Positions 54,884 through 64,000 of a DNA stretch of 64,000 nt are shown in pieces. Below the pieces are notes generated by a model, which was given only the letters and a program-made list of their open reading frames with translations, was not told the origin of the DNA and made no database searches. Made by a program: the position numbers and the translations under genes. This DNA comes from Notospermus geniculatus (Eukaryota; Nemertea; Pilidiophora; Heteronemertea; Lineidae), in the NCBI GenBank assembly GCA_002633025.1, contig NMRB01001325.1:26899-90898 (forward strand), given 5' to 3'. Within the stretch, counting starts at the first letter, position 1. Each line of letters starts with the position of its first letter.

Positions 54884-55937
54884 ACCAGCAAAATAAAGCG
54901 GTCAGCGACCCAAAAAGCCAAGACTCTGATGGTACTGAAAATGTAGTTATTGGAGCTTACACTACAACTTGGGCTAGGTTACACTACAACGTTTTGGAGA
55001 AGTTAGGAGATAGGGCTCTCTACTGTGATACAGATTCTGTAATATTCATCCAGAAACCAAATGAATACAATCCAGAAACTGGTGCCGGTTGCACAAAAGC
55101 ATACTAAGTTAGAAGCCAACTAGGAGATAGTAGCATTCCAAATGCCTAGTAGCATTCTAGTTAGTTGGATCTTCCAGGAGCGTTGCACAAAAGTATGCTA
55201 GGCACTCAACTACGTGGTAACATACTTTGTGGGATAGTAAAGTACTAGACCAAGTTGAATGACTTCCACCTGACAGCACAATGTGCACTGGGTGTGACAA
55301 TCCATTGTTTTGTTGTTATATAAGCCAAGATGTTGTCTAGAATGATACCAGACATAGTATAGTTTTGTGCAACCGTACCAACTCCATGCCACTGCATGTG
55401 ATATGACAATATATTCAAGCCAGGAATGAACTCAGTAACATAGATGGCAGCACTTAGTAGTACTCCTGAACCCTACCAGACATAGTATGTTGTCTGGAAT
55501 GATACCAGACATAGTATAGTTCTGTGCAACCGTACCAAGTTGGTAGCCAGTTTGGTAACCAACATAGAAAGATACTAGGCCTAGTATGCTTTTGTGCAAC
55601 CGGCCCCTGGAGATTACCTTGGTGAATTGAAATCAGAACTTCCACCCGGCCGAAGTATTTCCAAGTTTGTTTCTGGTGGGCCAAAGAACTATGCCCACCA
55701 ACTTTTCCTCGTAGAAGGGGAGAAAGATGTGTCTGTTTGTAAAGTGAGAGGTTTTACCATGAATGTAAGAACAATGGAAAAATTGAACTTTGAAACAATG
55801 AAGTCGCTCATTTGTTCACCTGGAGAAGTAAGGAACTCTGATGGTGATAAACAGAAGATTACCGTAAATCACGCCTTTCAAATTAGACGGACATATGGGC
55901 CCGAACTTATAAAAGGTGTTTTTCGCCTGTCTAAATA
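54884..55937 (+). pseudogene. PolB carboxy-terminal part (copy E)
   Basis: It carries VVIGAYTTTWARLHYNVLEK, then motif C YCDTDS with both aspartates. Beyond the MITE come GDYLGELKSELPPGRSISKF and GGPKNYA, then VCKVRGFTMNVRTMEKLNFE. It aligns in order with 29050-28600 of copy A. Motifs A and B of this copy were not found. The right end stops at a TA-flanked transposon. Confidence 0.82.
55083..55606. mobile_element. 524-bp MITE inside PolB copy E
   Basis: Its ends are 'tgccggttgcacaaaagcat' and the reverse complement of 'atgcttttgtgcaaccgg'. CTGG on both sides is a likely target duplication. Removal rejoins YNPETG to DYLGEL. It has several internal palindromic copies of 'ttgtgcaaccgtacc'. Confidence 0.88.
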
Positions 55938-56787
55938 GGTATCTTGCAGCTAACCGACGGAACGGACGTAACGGACGAAACGGTGACTTATAATAAATTA
56001 CCAGCCCCTTTTCCACACGATTGGCTGTCCAGGCGAACGCTCCTGTAATGACCAACAAAGTGGGCGAAACCATTTGTTTGATACCCCATTATTACATAGG
56101 GAAGGCAAATAGTCTTGTCGACAGGTATCAACCGTCATGCTTTGCGCGCCCCCGTGTGACAAATTAAGAAATAATGTTTGTTTTGGAGCGGCATACATGT
56201 AGCTTGGCAAAAATCGATACTCATGAAACAAAAGTTGCAATATTAAGAAAGTTTCGAAATTTTACTCAATTAATTCCCTCCGCACAAAATCTCTTATTCT
56301 GCGACGAAGTGCTTCATCAGTGTGGCCATCATAAGTATCTCGCAATATCTGGGCAGGCAAGTCTCATTTGATTGTAATTATTCCGGTGAATGTGCCAGGC
56401 ATTTCTGATGGCGTCTTTTTCAGGCTGTGTCATTGGCCGTATTACTCTTCTCTCAGCCGTTTTGATGCAGCAGCAAACACATGAATACAATCTACAAACG
56501 CTGACAATGGTCACAAAACATGTGACGTAATCTCCCTGGCACCCCTATTGAGCTGATTGAGTAGCCCCATGCATGAATTAGATCTTGGCTAATAGACTGA
56601 CAGACCTTATTACATTATGCCGAAGGCGTGGTGACGAAAATCATTCTCCAAGCGTGGGGTAGATTGGCGGTAGGGGCATTCATAGTGTAAGACTGTAGTA
56701 TGGAGACATTTCGTTGGAGAATATCGTACTATACGTCGCCGCATAAGTAATTTTCGTCCGTTACGTCGCTTAGCTGCAGGATACCTA
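55936..56787. mobile_element. TA-flanked GGTATCTT element (copy 1)
   Basis: Inverted ends 'ggtatcttgcagctaa' lie between TA dinucleotides. Inside, the minus frame near 56400-56460 encodes KTAERRVIRPMTQPEKDAIR and AWHIHRNNY. A relative of this peptide is found in the copy at 60051-60898, so a decayed element gene is likely. Confidence 0.8.
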
Positions 56788-57150
56788 CTTGGACTTGTTT
56801 AAGCCTAAACATTTGTAAGACAACTGTTAGACAAGTCCACCAAAACACTGGTGTTTATCGAAATTTCGAACAACGCAAGGACGTCGGTCTAGCTAGTCAA
56901 GTCCAACAGGTGAATAAACATGTATCCCGATCGCACTGCCTTTGTTGAGACGATTATATAATGAATTGTAAATGGGCATACCTTAGATGACCTCATGTGC
57001 GCGGCATTCGTCTTATAGGCCTATTTGCTGTTGTGACTGGATGGATAGTACACCCTTAGTCGAAAGTAAATGCCCACTTAATTTTCCNAAACGAGGCGTC
57101 CACCAGTACCCTGCGAGTAGTCCAAACAATCTCCGAACCCAAACAGTTTT
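56788..57150. other. Polinton intergenic stretch with an N at 57088
   Basis: No gene seen. A short palindrome 'atccatatggat' lies at 57163-57180, just after the ATPase start. Confidence 0.4.
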
Positions 57151-57822
57151 ATGTTAACACATATCCATATGGATATCCGTATGGATATTAATCATTTCAC
57201 AAACATGGATCCACGACTTCATCACCCTTTCAATATGCTCTGTTCAGGTATTTCAGGTGCCGGTAAGACCGAATTTGTAAAGAAACTCATACATTTCAGA
57301 AATATAATGATTGATCCTCCTCCTCAGAATATCATTTGGTGTTATGGTCAATGACAAAATGGGTACACTGATTTATCAAAGGAAGGGGTTGAATTCCGGC
57401 CTGGATTAAAACTGGATGATATCAATTCATCAAAGATAAATCTTGTTGTAATTGATGATTTGATGTGTGAAACAACAGACATTGTGCAAGAATGGTTCAC
57501 TAAGAAGGGGCATCATACCTCCACAAGTCTCATTGATATCGTTCAGGATATGTTTCACAAATCCAAACATCATCGTACAATTTCATTGAATTCCCTTTAC
57601 ATGGTGATTTTCAAAAACCCTCGAGACAGATCACAGATTATGCATCTGGCACGTCAAGCTCATCCGGCCAACGTTCAATTCATGAGAAGTGCATATCTAG
57701 ATGCAACTACGAAACCATATGGTTACCTTTTTTGTGACTTTAAACCTGAAACCCCCGATGAACTGCGTCTCAGAACAGATATATTTCCCAATGAAACAAA
57801 TTATGTATACTGTAAATCCTAA
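57151..57822 (+). pseudogene. Polinton genome-packaging ATPase (FtsK/HerA type), one nonsense codon
   Basis: ATG 57151. Walker A is GISGAGKTEF (about residues 33-42) and Walker B is NLVVIDDLM (about residue 100). A conserved tail follows (QIMHLARQAHPANVQFM; GYLFCDFKPETPDELRLR). A single in-frame TGA at 57352-57354 interrupts an otherwise open frame of 223 codons, close to the usual size. The family pumps DNA into capsids of Polintons, virophages and adenovirus-like relatives. Confidence 0.9.
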
Positions 57823-58028
57823 GGTTTATTTTTCATCACATAATCTGACTGATTAAATGAATAATTATAGGGAGTCGGGTACTCATTAAAATCTTACACC
57901 TTAATTTCTCATCATTTCATTCACAGACACGTGATAGCAATCATCATGTCTCATCTTAAAGACCAGGCGGAAATCCTCAGAAAGTTGGCAAGAGCACGAC
58001 CTAAAATAGAAAGATTTTGGTTAAAAAT

Positions 58029-59903
58029 CACTGTGGTCAACGTACACCATCGACGACAGGAGTACACCAGCATAGACGAACTTCCGGTTGGATACCATTC
58101 TATGGGTTTGGATATTTTTGTTCGTTTTTTGATGGTATTCTGATAAAAGCGATATAACCACTTGCACAGGATTAACGACTGAATGTAGGTTTACCGGCCA
58201 TTTGGGTATTTTGACCAAAAAGAACACTTAATGCACTTAAAAACGACTTTGAATCGATGATTCGAACTGCCATAGAAACTGCTTCCAAAGGAGGTGCTAT
58301 CAACGACCCTGCGACCTCTCGCTTGGTTTTCTGTATCTTTTGTATCTATACTTGCATGCATTAGTGCGTTTTATGTCGAATTGTCACCACAGGCCGCTGT
58401 AGTTAGAAATGAAAATTGTGGGAGTGAAAGTGTACGGCCATTGACGACAATCGGTATTTTTCATGGTGTCAATGGGTGTACGGCTATAGCAGATTCAGAA
58501 GAGTTTTGGTAGCGAGGTACATTTATAGAACCAAAGAAACGAGCAAATCCAAAATGTGATATTCATATCTATATATTACACTATATACAAACACTATTTT
58601 AGAACGTGAAAGGCCAGTTCAGAACGCAAATTTTGTCCCAAGTTTGAGAACACAACACCAAACAGAACACCTAAACGGCTATAGATACCATTAGGGGCGG
58701 ATCCAGGATTTGGGAAAAGAGGGGACGCCCTGTGCTAGGATCATTGAAATTTGCGCCCAATTCCAGAATTTCTCGGTCGATTTTACTGATTTGTTGGCCA
58801 AAAGGGGAGGCGCGGGGCATGCCAGTGTTTGTTTGATTTTATTTTTATTTTTCCGTCTAACTCATTATCATTAAACATGCTCTGAAGACAAAAAAGTGTA
58901 TCGTGGCCAACGTTTATTTTTATTTTTATTCCTCCCACCCACAATTGATTTCCGACAGTTTTGCCCGCTTAACAGAATTAATAATTGGAGTGGCCTTAGG
59001 ATCGTTGTTTGATCGTGACCAGCTTATTTGACAATCTCGTACCCAGAGATTCGTTACGCTCGGGCCGAGGTTGTAGGTCGCTCCACTAATCTCTGGAGAC
59101 GGCTAGCCATTTCACGCCTTAGGTGTGATTTTTGGTATTATTATGAAAGGGGGGGGGGTATATGTGTTGTCTTGGCTTGCCTTAAACCTGAGGATGGATG
59201 GAGAGGAGAGGATGAGTAGTGATGATGCGGTGCTTGGTTTATTAGGCTATTGAATGAACTGGACAAGTCGACAAAGTTCAGACACCCTAGTAGCCAAGTG
59301 ACGTTTGGTCTTACCAATGTAAGACAAGTTCCTATCACAGGAACTTTGGAATTTATAAACTACTTTGAATCACCCCCAACAGAGTTACTAATTGTATTAT
59401 TGCTGTTATGTTAATGCTCCAGTCTTTCTTCAATTTGTAATATTTCTCATTTTACCTGATGAGGGCTAGCAGGATGCTGCCGAAAACGTTTGTACCGTGT
59501 ATATAGTGTAATATATAGATTCAGAAGATTTTGGGCCAAATTCTCGCCGAAATCTGCACAGTGCAGGTTATTTCCCTCAACAATATGAATCATACGTACC
59601 ACACTTCCTTCACCTTGGGACTCCATGGACAAAATGTCCCGATGTTCACGAGGAAGGGCATTTCATTGACAACGCCAAGGTCATATCGCGTTTAAAATTG
59701 AATACAAGAAAAATAACCTGAAGATAGGTTACGCAAGATGGTGTATTTGATACAGCGTATTACTGAGTTGAACCCCGGGCAGTTATTGATCGATTCATGC
59801 AACGTGTTTCACCAAAAACTACGTTGGAAAAATTAGCGTCTGCTACCGGAAGTTCGTCTATGCTGTGTACTCCTGTCATCAATGGTGTACGTTGACCACA
59901 GTG
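58029..59903. mobile_element. 1.9-kb TIR transposon with nested repeats
   Basis: Near-perfect 60-bp inverted ends begin 'cactgtggtcaacgtacacc', flanked by AAAAT. Inside are a 'ggggcggatccaggatt' terminus (58693) and the 8987-type repeat (59144-59277), both older or secondary insertions. No transposase recognised. Confidence 0.88.
59144..59277. repeat. Copy of the 8987-9117 repeat
   Basis: It starts TGAAAG and a G-run, ends 'gaactggacaagtcgacaaa', and is more than 90% alike to 8987-9117 by eye. It may be a fragment of the Gypsy LTR or an independent short repeat. Confidence 0.75.
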
Positions 59904-60050
59904 AAAATATAACAAAAGGAACTATGAATGCAATTTGTGAATGTGCCTTAAACACACTAAAGGGTAATGTTCCATTAAAAACCCATCAATACAAGAAACT
60001 CAAACGTCATCGACACTCATTGAGAACTTTAGCAAAAAGAAACGTTTCTC

Positions 60051-60898
60051 TAGGTATCTTTCATGGAACGCTCCGGGGGAACGCTACATAAGCTAAGGTT
60101 ATTACTTATACGGTGACGTATTCTCCAATAACAGGATCTTTGTAAATAGTGCCGCACTGTACCCATGACATGTATGGATATAACTGCTCCGTTGGAGAAT
60201 GTTTTGCGTTAGTCTACGTTCTCAATGAACGTAGTCAGATGTGAAGCCTGATTGGCCACTGCCCTATTGAAACTCCTCCCAGCTAGGCGCCGCTGACCTC
60301 CGCCTGGTATTGCCGCAATGACCAATGTCTATATTTGGACACGAGCTGTGGCTAAAAAGGGGGCAGTTATTATCCCCGGAATGGAATAGTTATTTTTGCC
60401 GGAACAATTAATTTTGAAGTACTTTTGCGCGCGCACAAACCATAGTAATGTAGCGAAAACGGCTGAGCGACAACGACGTCCGCGACAGGCAATGGGCCAG
60501 GAAGAGAAAGATTTGTGGCGAGTGGCCGGCATTATCGCCAGACAGCGCGGCGGTGACACAGATTTGATCACCAATGCATGGAATGTTCACCGCAACAATT
60601 TTGTAATAGTTTTGGCGCATTTTCGTCGGGTATCTGACACCTTTTAATTCTAAATGCTGTCTCTCTAATACAAATCGCGCGCCCTTTTTATGTACATGGT
60701 ATACAAAGTCAACATGAGTCAGGTTGCCGTTTAGTCTGCAGACAATTATCAATAATTATTCATGAGGGCTTTAGCCGCCTCACCCGATCACGGAAGGCGC
60801 GATTGGCCAGCCAATCAGCTGCGGAGTTGGGTTACGTTAGGTAAGGTAGTCGTATAGGTAATTACGTACTATACGTAGCGTTCCATGAAAGATACCTA
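60051..60898. mobile_element. TA-flanked GGTATCTT element (copy 2)
   Basis: Ends 'ggtatctttcatggaacgc' are inverted between TA dinucleotides. The plus frame at 60440-60600 holds KTAERQRRPRQAMGQEEKDL and NAWNVHRNNF, matching the minus-strand peptide of copy 1. It interrupts the small conserved protein gene. Confidence 0.85.
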
Positions 60899-61045
60899 AT
60901 AAAACGAAAGCATAAAGTCATCCAGCGTGGCGGTTTTATACCACTCCTATTGGGACCTGTGATCTCAGCACTTGCTCCAATTGTGGGAAAGATATTCTCT
61001 TAATATTTGTCTCAACCATTTCCAAAGCTGGAGAAATTTCAGAAG

Positions 61046-61582
61046 ATGGCTCTAGTTCCTCATGATCTCTTATCATCTTTGCAATCTAAATTAAAGTATA
61101 GGGAAGTTTCTCACCCTATTCAGAATATGTCAATGAAATTAGACATCGAGATGCAGAATATTTTGGAAAGAACCGACATTTCAGAGCATGATAAGGTCTA
61201 CATGTACACAGAAGCACTAAGAAAGTACAAATCATTCTCTCCTTCTAATAACATTCCTTTCTCAGAGGGGGACACCGCCAAAAGGGACGTTGAAGGATCA
61301 AATACTCCTACAACTAGTCAATCTTCCCAGAACCTTGTGACTCCCAAATCTATCTCCACCGAATCACATTTTCCTTCTACGATTTCTACTTCCATTTCCA
61401 CTACTCCTACTTCATCTATCTATCCCTCCTCCTCGGAGGTTGTGAGAAGTCCCATAAATGCTACTCAGATATTAGACCCTGTGCCCAAAAAACCTATCGG
61501 GCTAAAGCAACGAAATTGCTTAACCATGTTAACAGGATTGTTAGTAATCCTAGTATTAGTTGGAATAGCAAAGGAGAGATGA
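61046..61582 (+). CDS. C-terminally anchored Polinton protein
   Basis: From ATG 61046 the product is 178 residues; the frame is also open upstream from a TTG. There is a helical start (SSLQSKLKYREVSHPIQNMS; LDIEMQNILERTDISEHDK), then a Ser/Thr/Pro-rich linker and a terminal hydrophobic segment (LTMLTGLLVILVLVGIA) before KER. It lies between the small conserved protein and the integrase. This intact frame resembles helical proteins seen in other Polintons, but I cannot name it. Confidence 0.7.
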   Translation: MALVPHDLLSSLQSKLKYREVSHPIQNMSMKLDIEMQNILERTDISEHDKVYMYTEALRKYKSFSPSNNIPFSEGDTAKRDVEGSNTPTTSQSSQNLVTPKSISTESHFPSTISTSISTTPTSSIYPSSSEVVRSPINATQILDPVPKKPIGLKQRNCLTMLTGLLVILVLVGIAKER

Positions 61583-61598
61583 GCATTAACATGATTAA

Positions 61599-61871
61599 TG
61601 GAAAGCTCATTCATGGCAGTACAACATCGCTGATCTGATTAACAATTCGGCGAGAAAAAGAAAACAGACGCTGCAACCAGCAGGTTGGAATGAACTTAAA
61701 AGTGTGTTAGATTCCACTGATTTCCGAAGTGTCATCCCTAGACAGCTTCACAGTAACACTGATGGTGTGAATTTTGATACCCATCGATCCTCAAAAAGTG
61801 ATAGAAAACAGTACCGGTATAGGAAGATTACCTACGAGGATAAATCACCATCTTCCTGGATAAGGTATTGA
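61599..61871 (+). CDS. Open frame without ATG, upstream of integrase
   Basis: There are 90 open codons (ADLINNSARKRKQTLQPAGW; LKSVLDSTDFRSVIPRQLHS; KSDRKQYRYRKITYEDKSPS) with a coding look and a basic end. The start codon is missing, so it may be a frameshifted remainder of the preceding gene or a lost start. It fills the slot that a TBP-like gene holds in the 23-34 kb Polinton, but it is not TBP. Confidence 0.4.
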   Translation, partial: WKAHSWQYNIADLINNSARKRKQTLQPAGWNELKSVLDSTDFRSVIPRQLHSNTDGVNFDTHRSSKSDRKQYRYRKITYEDKSPSSWIRY

Positions 61872-61907
61872 AATTAATTTTTTTCTATTCTCACGATATA
61901 TTTCAGG

Positions 61908-63050
61908 ATGAACGAAGACCTAACCAAAATTTATTACAGCCCTTCTAATCCTGCAAGCTTCACTGGAGCAAATTCCATCAAGAAAAGTACAGGCGGTGAC
62001 TACTCTACGAAAGAAATTCAGCAATGGCTTGGGAAGCAAGACACATATACCATGTATACCCTACACAAACATGACAAAGGCATCCGAAAATTATTTCCCA
62101 AAAGTAGAATAATTTCAAATGATACTGATTGGCTTTGGGAGGCAGATCTCTGTGATCTTAGTACACTCAAAATTGAAAACAGAGGTTTTCGATTTATTCT
62201 CACAGTATTTGACTGTTTAAGCAAATATGCCTTTGCCATTCCTTTAAAAACCAAAAGCGGGGAGGACATTGTTAAAACTTTGAACAAATCATACAATCAT
62301 CTGGTCGTAAACCAAAGAATCTTAGGTCTGACAATGGGAAAGAGTTTCTTTAACTGTGGTTTTAAAGATTATCTGAAAAATATGGGAATTCATCATTACA
62401 CTACAAATATACACAGTCAAATGCGCAATCATTGAGAGATTAAACAGGACGTCAAAGTCAAAAATGTTTCATTATTTCTCTGCATATACATGTAACACCA
62501 ATAGCTCCATGGATGTACTTCCGAAATTGATTGAATCCTACAATATAATACTTGGCATAGTAGCATCAAGCGCACACCAGCATCGGTCAATATTCTAAAT
62601 GCTGGTGAGGTATGGCAAAATCTCTATGGCAAAACGAACAAAAAGAAAAAAACCAAAAAGTTACTAACAATCATGACAATTGGAGATAAAGTGAGGATTA
62701 GCAAAGCTAAAGGGTTATTTGAGAAAGGGTATTTAGCAAACTGGACAACTGAGATATTCAAAATCGATAAAGTTTTGAAGCATCGCAATCCTACAGTTTA
62801 TAAATTGATAGATTATTCGTCTGAACCAGTTCATGGGACATTTTATCGGGAAGAGTTACAGGTTGTTGACGAACCAGACGACAAAAAATACAGAATAGAA
62901 AAAGTACTTCGTGAGAAGGGTAAGGGAAATAAAAAAATGTTATTAGTCAAATGGGAGGGATACCCAGACCAATTTCACTCTTGGCTGAAGGCAAGCGATA
63001 TCGAAGACGTCAAAAATAAAAAACTACAACTCTATTTGTCAGTTTTAAAG
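61908..63050 (+). pseudogene. Polinton integrase with chromodomain (plus-strand copy)
   Basis: ATG 61908 is followed by IYYSPSNPASFTGANSI and the first catalytic Asp in WEADLCD. Frame changes near 62325 expose SDNGKEF (62327) and near 62431 IERLNRT, carrying the second Asp and the Glu. The rest returns to the first frame by 62673 (GDKVRISKAKGLFEKGYLAN) and ends in a chromodomain (MLLVKWEGYPDQFHSWLKAS). No stop separates it from the next small gene, so the two are fused in frame at 63050. Confidence 0.85.
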
Positions 63051-63269
63051 ATGCCAGGCTCTGAAGAAGACATTCGAGAGGGAGTATGTGGTAGAAAAAT
63101 ACCTAAACCTGAGTGTGTTTATTTCTGCCAGACCGTTTTGATTTACATTGTTATGATAGTTTCTCTTATAAATATTTCCTTGGATAACGATGATATCGAG
63201 TTATGTGTAGCCTTAATGGCAAGCTGTTTGGGTTATATGCTTCCAAACCCTTCCCTCCAAAAACGGTGA
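63051..63269 (+). CDS. Small Polinton membrane protein (plus-strand copy)
   Basis: From ATG 63051 there are 72 residues: PKPECVYFCQ, a hydrophobic stretch (TVLIYIVMIVSLINISL) and GYMLPNPSL. It is the homologue of the 23524-23763 gene, with the same neighbours. The frame is open into the integrase upstream, so the ATG rather than the frame marks the start. Confidence 0.75.
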   Translation: MPGSEEDIREGVCGRKIPKPECVYFCQTVLIYIVMIVSLINISLDNDDIELCVALMASCLGYMLPNPSLQKR

Positions 63270-63300
63270 AATACAAAATATTGAATTAACGAATTACGGG

Positions 63301-63590
63301 ATGGAGCCCTCGGAGTTCAGAATAACCCTTCCCTCAAATAGTTCCATGAAATATTTTCCAGGTAATACAATCCAAAATTATGTTACTAAAGTGGCCAAAA
63401 ATAATTGAGCCGTCAGAATGGTCAGTTGGTTTATCGGAAATTCAAATTCCCAGAACATGGAATGATGTTAAGGATACTGATGTTTATTTTACATTTGATT
63501 TTGAGCATGTAAGCTATACTTATGATATACATGTACCTGATGGACAGTATACAAGTGTGAAAAGTCTAGTAGAACAATTCCAAAAGGCTG
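63301..63590 (+). pseudogene. Polinton minor capsid (penton-like) protein, start
   Basis: ATG 63301 gives SEFRITLPSNSSMKYFPGNT and then shifts near 63385 into WSVGLSEIQIPRTWNDV and YDIHVPDGQYTSVKSLVEQF. This is the same family as 23173-23549. After about 63590 the reading is foreign (see next entry). Confidence 0.75.
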
Positions 63591-64000
63591 TATGCGTTGC
63601 ATCCTGGGAACCCAGGGCATTTCCACTCTGCATAGCGCGTTACAATGCCCTGGGGAAACCCACCCCGTTTCGGTGGAGTAGAGGGACGTTCCCTCATGTG
63701 TACTCGCCAGTTGGTAATTCACAAATAAACCATGCAGTGCAGTGGGGAAATACCACTTGATGTAACAACCAAACATCGCGCCTAGTACTACAACGCATGC
63801 ACATAGATGTGGTGTTGCGAGTTACCGGATACCAGTCTCGTAGCACTGTATCTCATTCCATAATTTATGCATGCTGTCAAATGATAGCTGCCCCACACAC
63901 CATGAACTGGATCATACCTTCTTGTTTTGAACCCGTCGGTACTTACCCATTATCTAGATAATCCATGAGAATCATTTTTACGCGAAGTTAATTCAGGAAT
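63591..64000. other. Probable insertion into the minor capsid gene
   Basis: From 'gcgttgcatcctgggaaccc' the sequence no longer resembles the capsid family. A weak inverted pair 'cccagggcatt'/'aatgccctgggg' lies at 63612-63655. The other end is beyond the window. Confidence 0.5.

Larger units (their letters stand above)
57946..61003 (+). pseudogene. Small conserved Polinton protein, split in three by two transposons
   Basis: The pieces are 57946-58028 (EILRKLARARPKIERF), 59904-60050 (NAICECALNTLKGNVPL; KLKRHRHSLRTLAKRNVSL) and 60899-61003 (VIQRGGFIPLLLGPVISAL, then a stop). The target duplications AAAAT and TA let the coding pieces be aligned without loss. The type is the approximately 100-residue basic protein with a hydrophobic, Gly/Leu/Pro-rich end that recurs in Polintons and adintoviruses. 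Its role is unproven (virion core or lytic peptide has been suggested for similar ones). Confidence 0.8.

Noticed and set aside
1-64000. Bacterial or phage origin of the sequence
   Set aside because: Spliced exons, LINE tail, MITEs, Polintons and Gypsy elements all indicate an animal genome.

Overview
The window is animal genomic DNA, probably from a marine invertebrate; amphioxus is only a low-confidence guess. The signs are spliced exons with GT-AG borders and pyrimidine-rich acceptors, Maverick/Polinton DNA, Ty3/Gypsy elements with and without env, Tc1/mariner- and Harbinger-like elements, a non-LTR retroelement 3' end and abundant foldback repeats. I found no convincing single-copy host gene. 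Almost all coding sequence belongs to mobile or virus-like elements, and most of it is broken.

Layout. 0.5-9.1 kb (minus): a nearly complete Gypsy element with gag, pol (protease, RT, RNase H, integrase, chromodomain) and a baculovirus-F-like env. Gag and pol share one frame split by a single TAG, and gag carries a frame-breaking 595-bp tandem duplication. 10.4-12.5 kb: a foldback element; 13.0-14.0 kb: a Tc1/mariner deletion derivative. 14.5-15.9 kb: an integrase relic and an acidic repeat-protein reading frame. 17.0-20.7 kb (plus): a spliced Polinton DNA polymerase (PolB) amino-terminal gene, ending at an inverted junction. 21-22.7 kb: an inverted repeat with tRNA-like boxes.

23.2-34.4 kb (minus): a decayed Polinton read as PolB, a TATA-binding-protein-like gene, integrase, a small membrane protein and the minor capsid (penton-like) protein, split by at least seven insertions. 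The TBP-like gene lies exactly between PolB and integrase and overlaps the integrase start by a few bases. 34.6-39.8 kb: two further partial PolB copies, with two single N bases at their borders. 41.2-43.0 kb: relics of a second Gypsy family.

45.3-63.6 kb (plus): another Polinton, with promoter, PolB (several pieces), packaging ATPase, a small conserved protein cut into three by two transposons, a C-terminally anchored protein, integrase with chromodomain, a small membrane protein and the start of the minor capsid gene. An unidentified three-gene island (48.5-52.6 kb) and a non-LTR retroelement lie inside its polymerase region.

In the Polintons, PolB would copy the element by protein priming, integrase would insert it, and the ATPase and capsid genes would package it. 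None of the copies here looks intact. Single N bases occur at 18409, 36476, 37234, 41870 and 57088, so some junctions may be assembly products.
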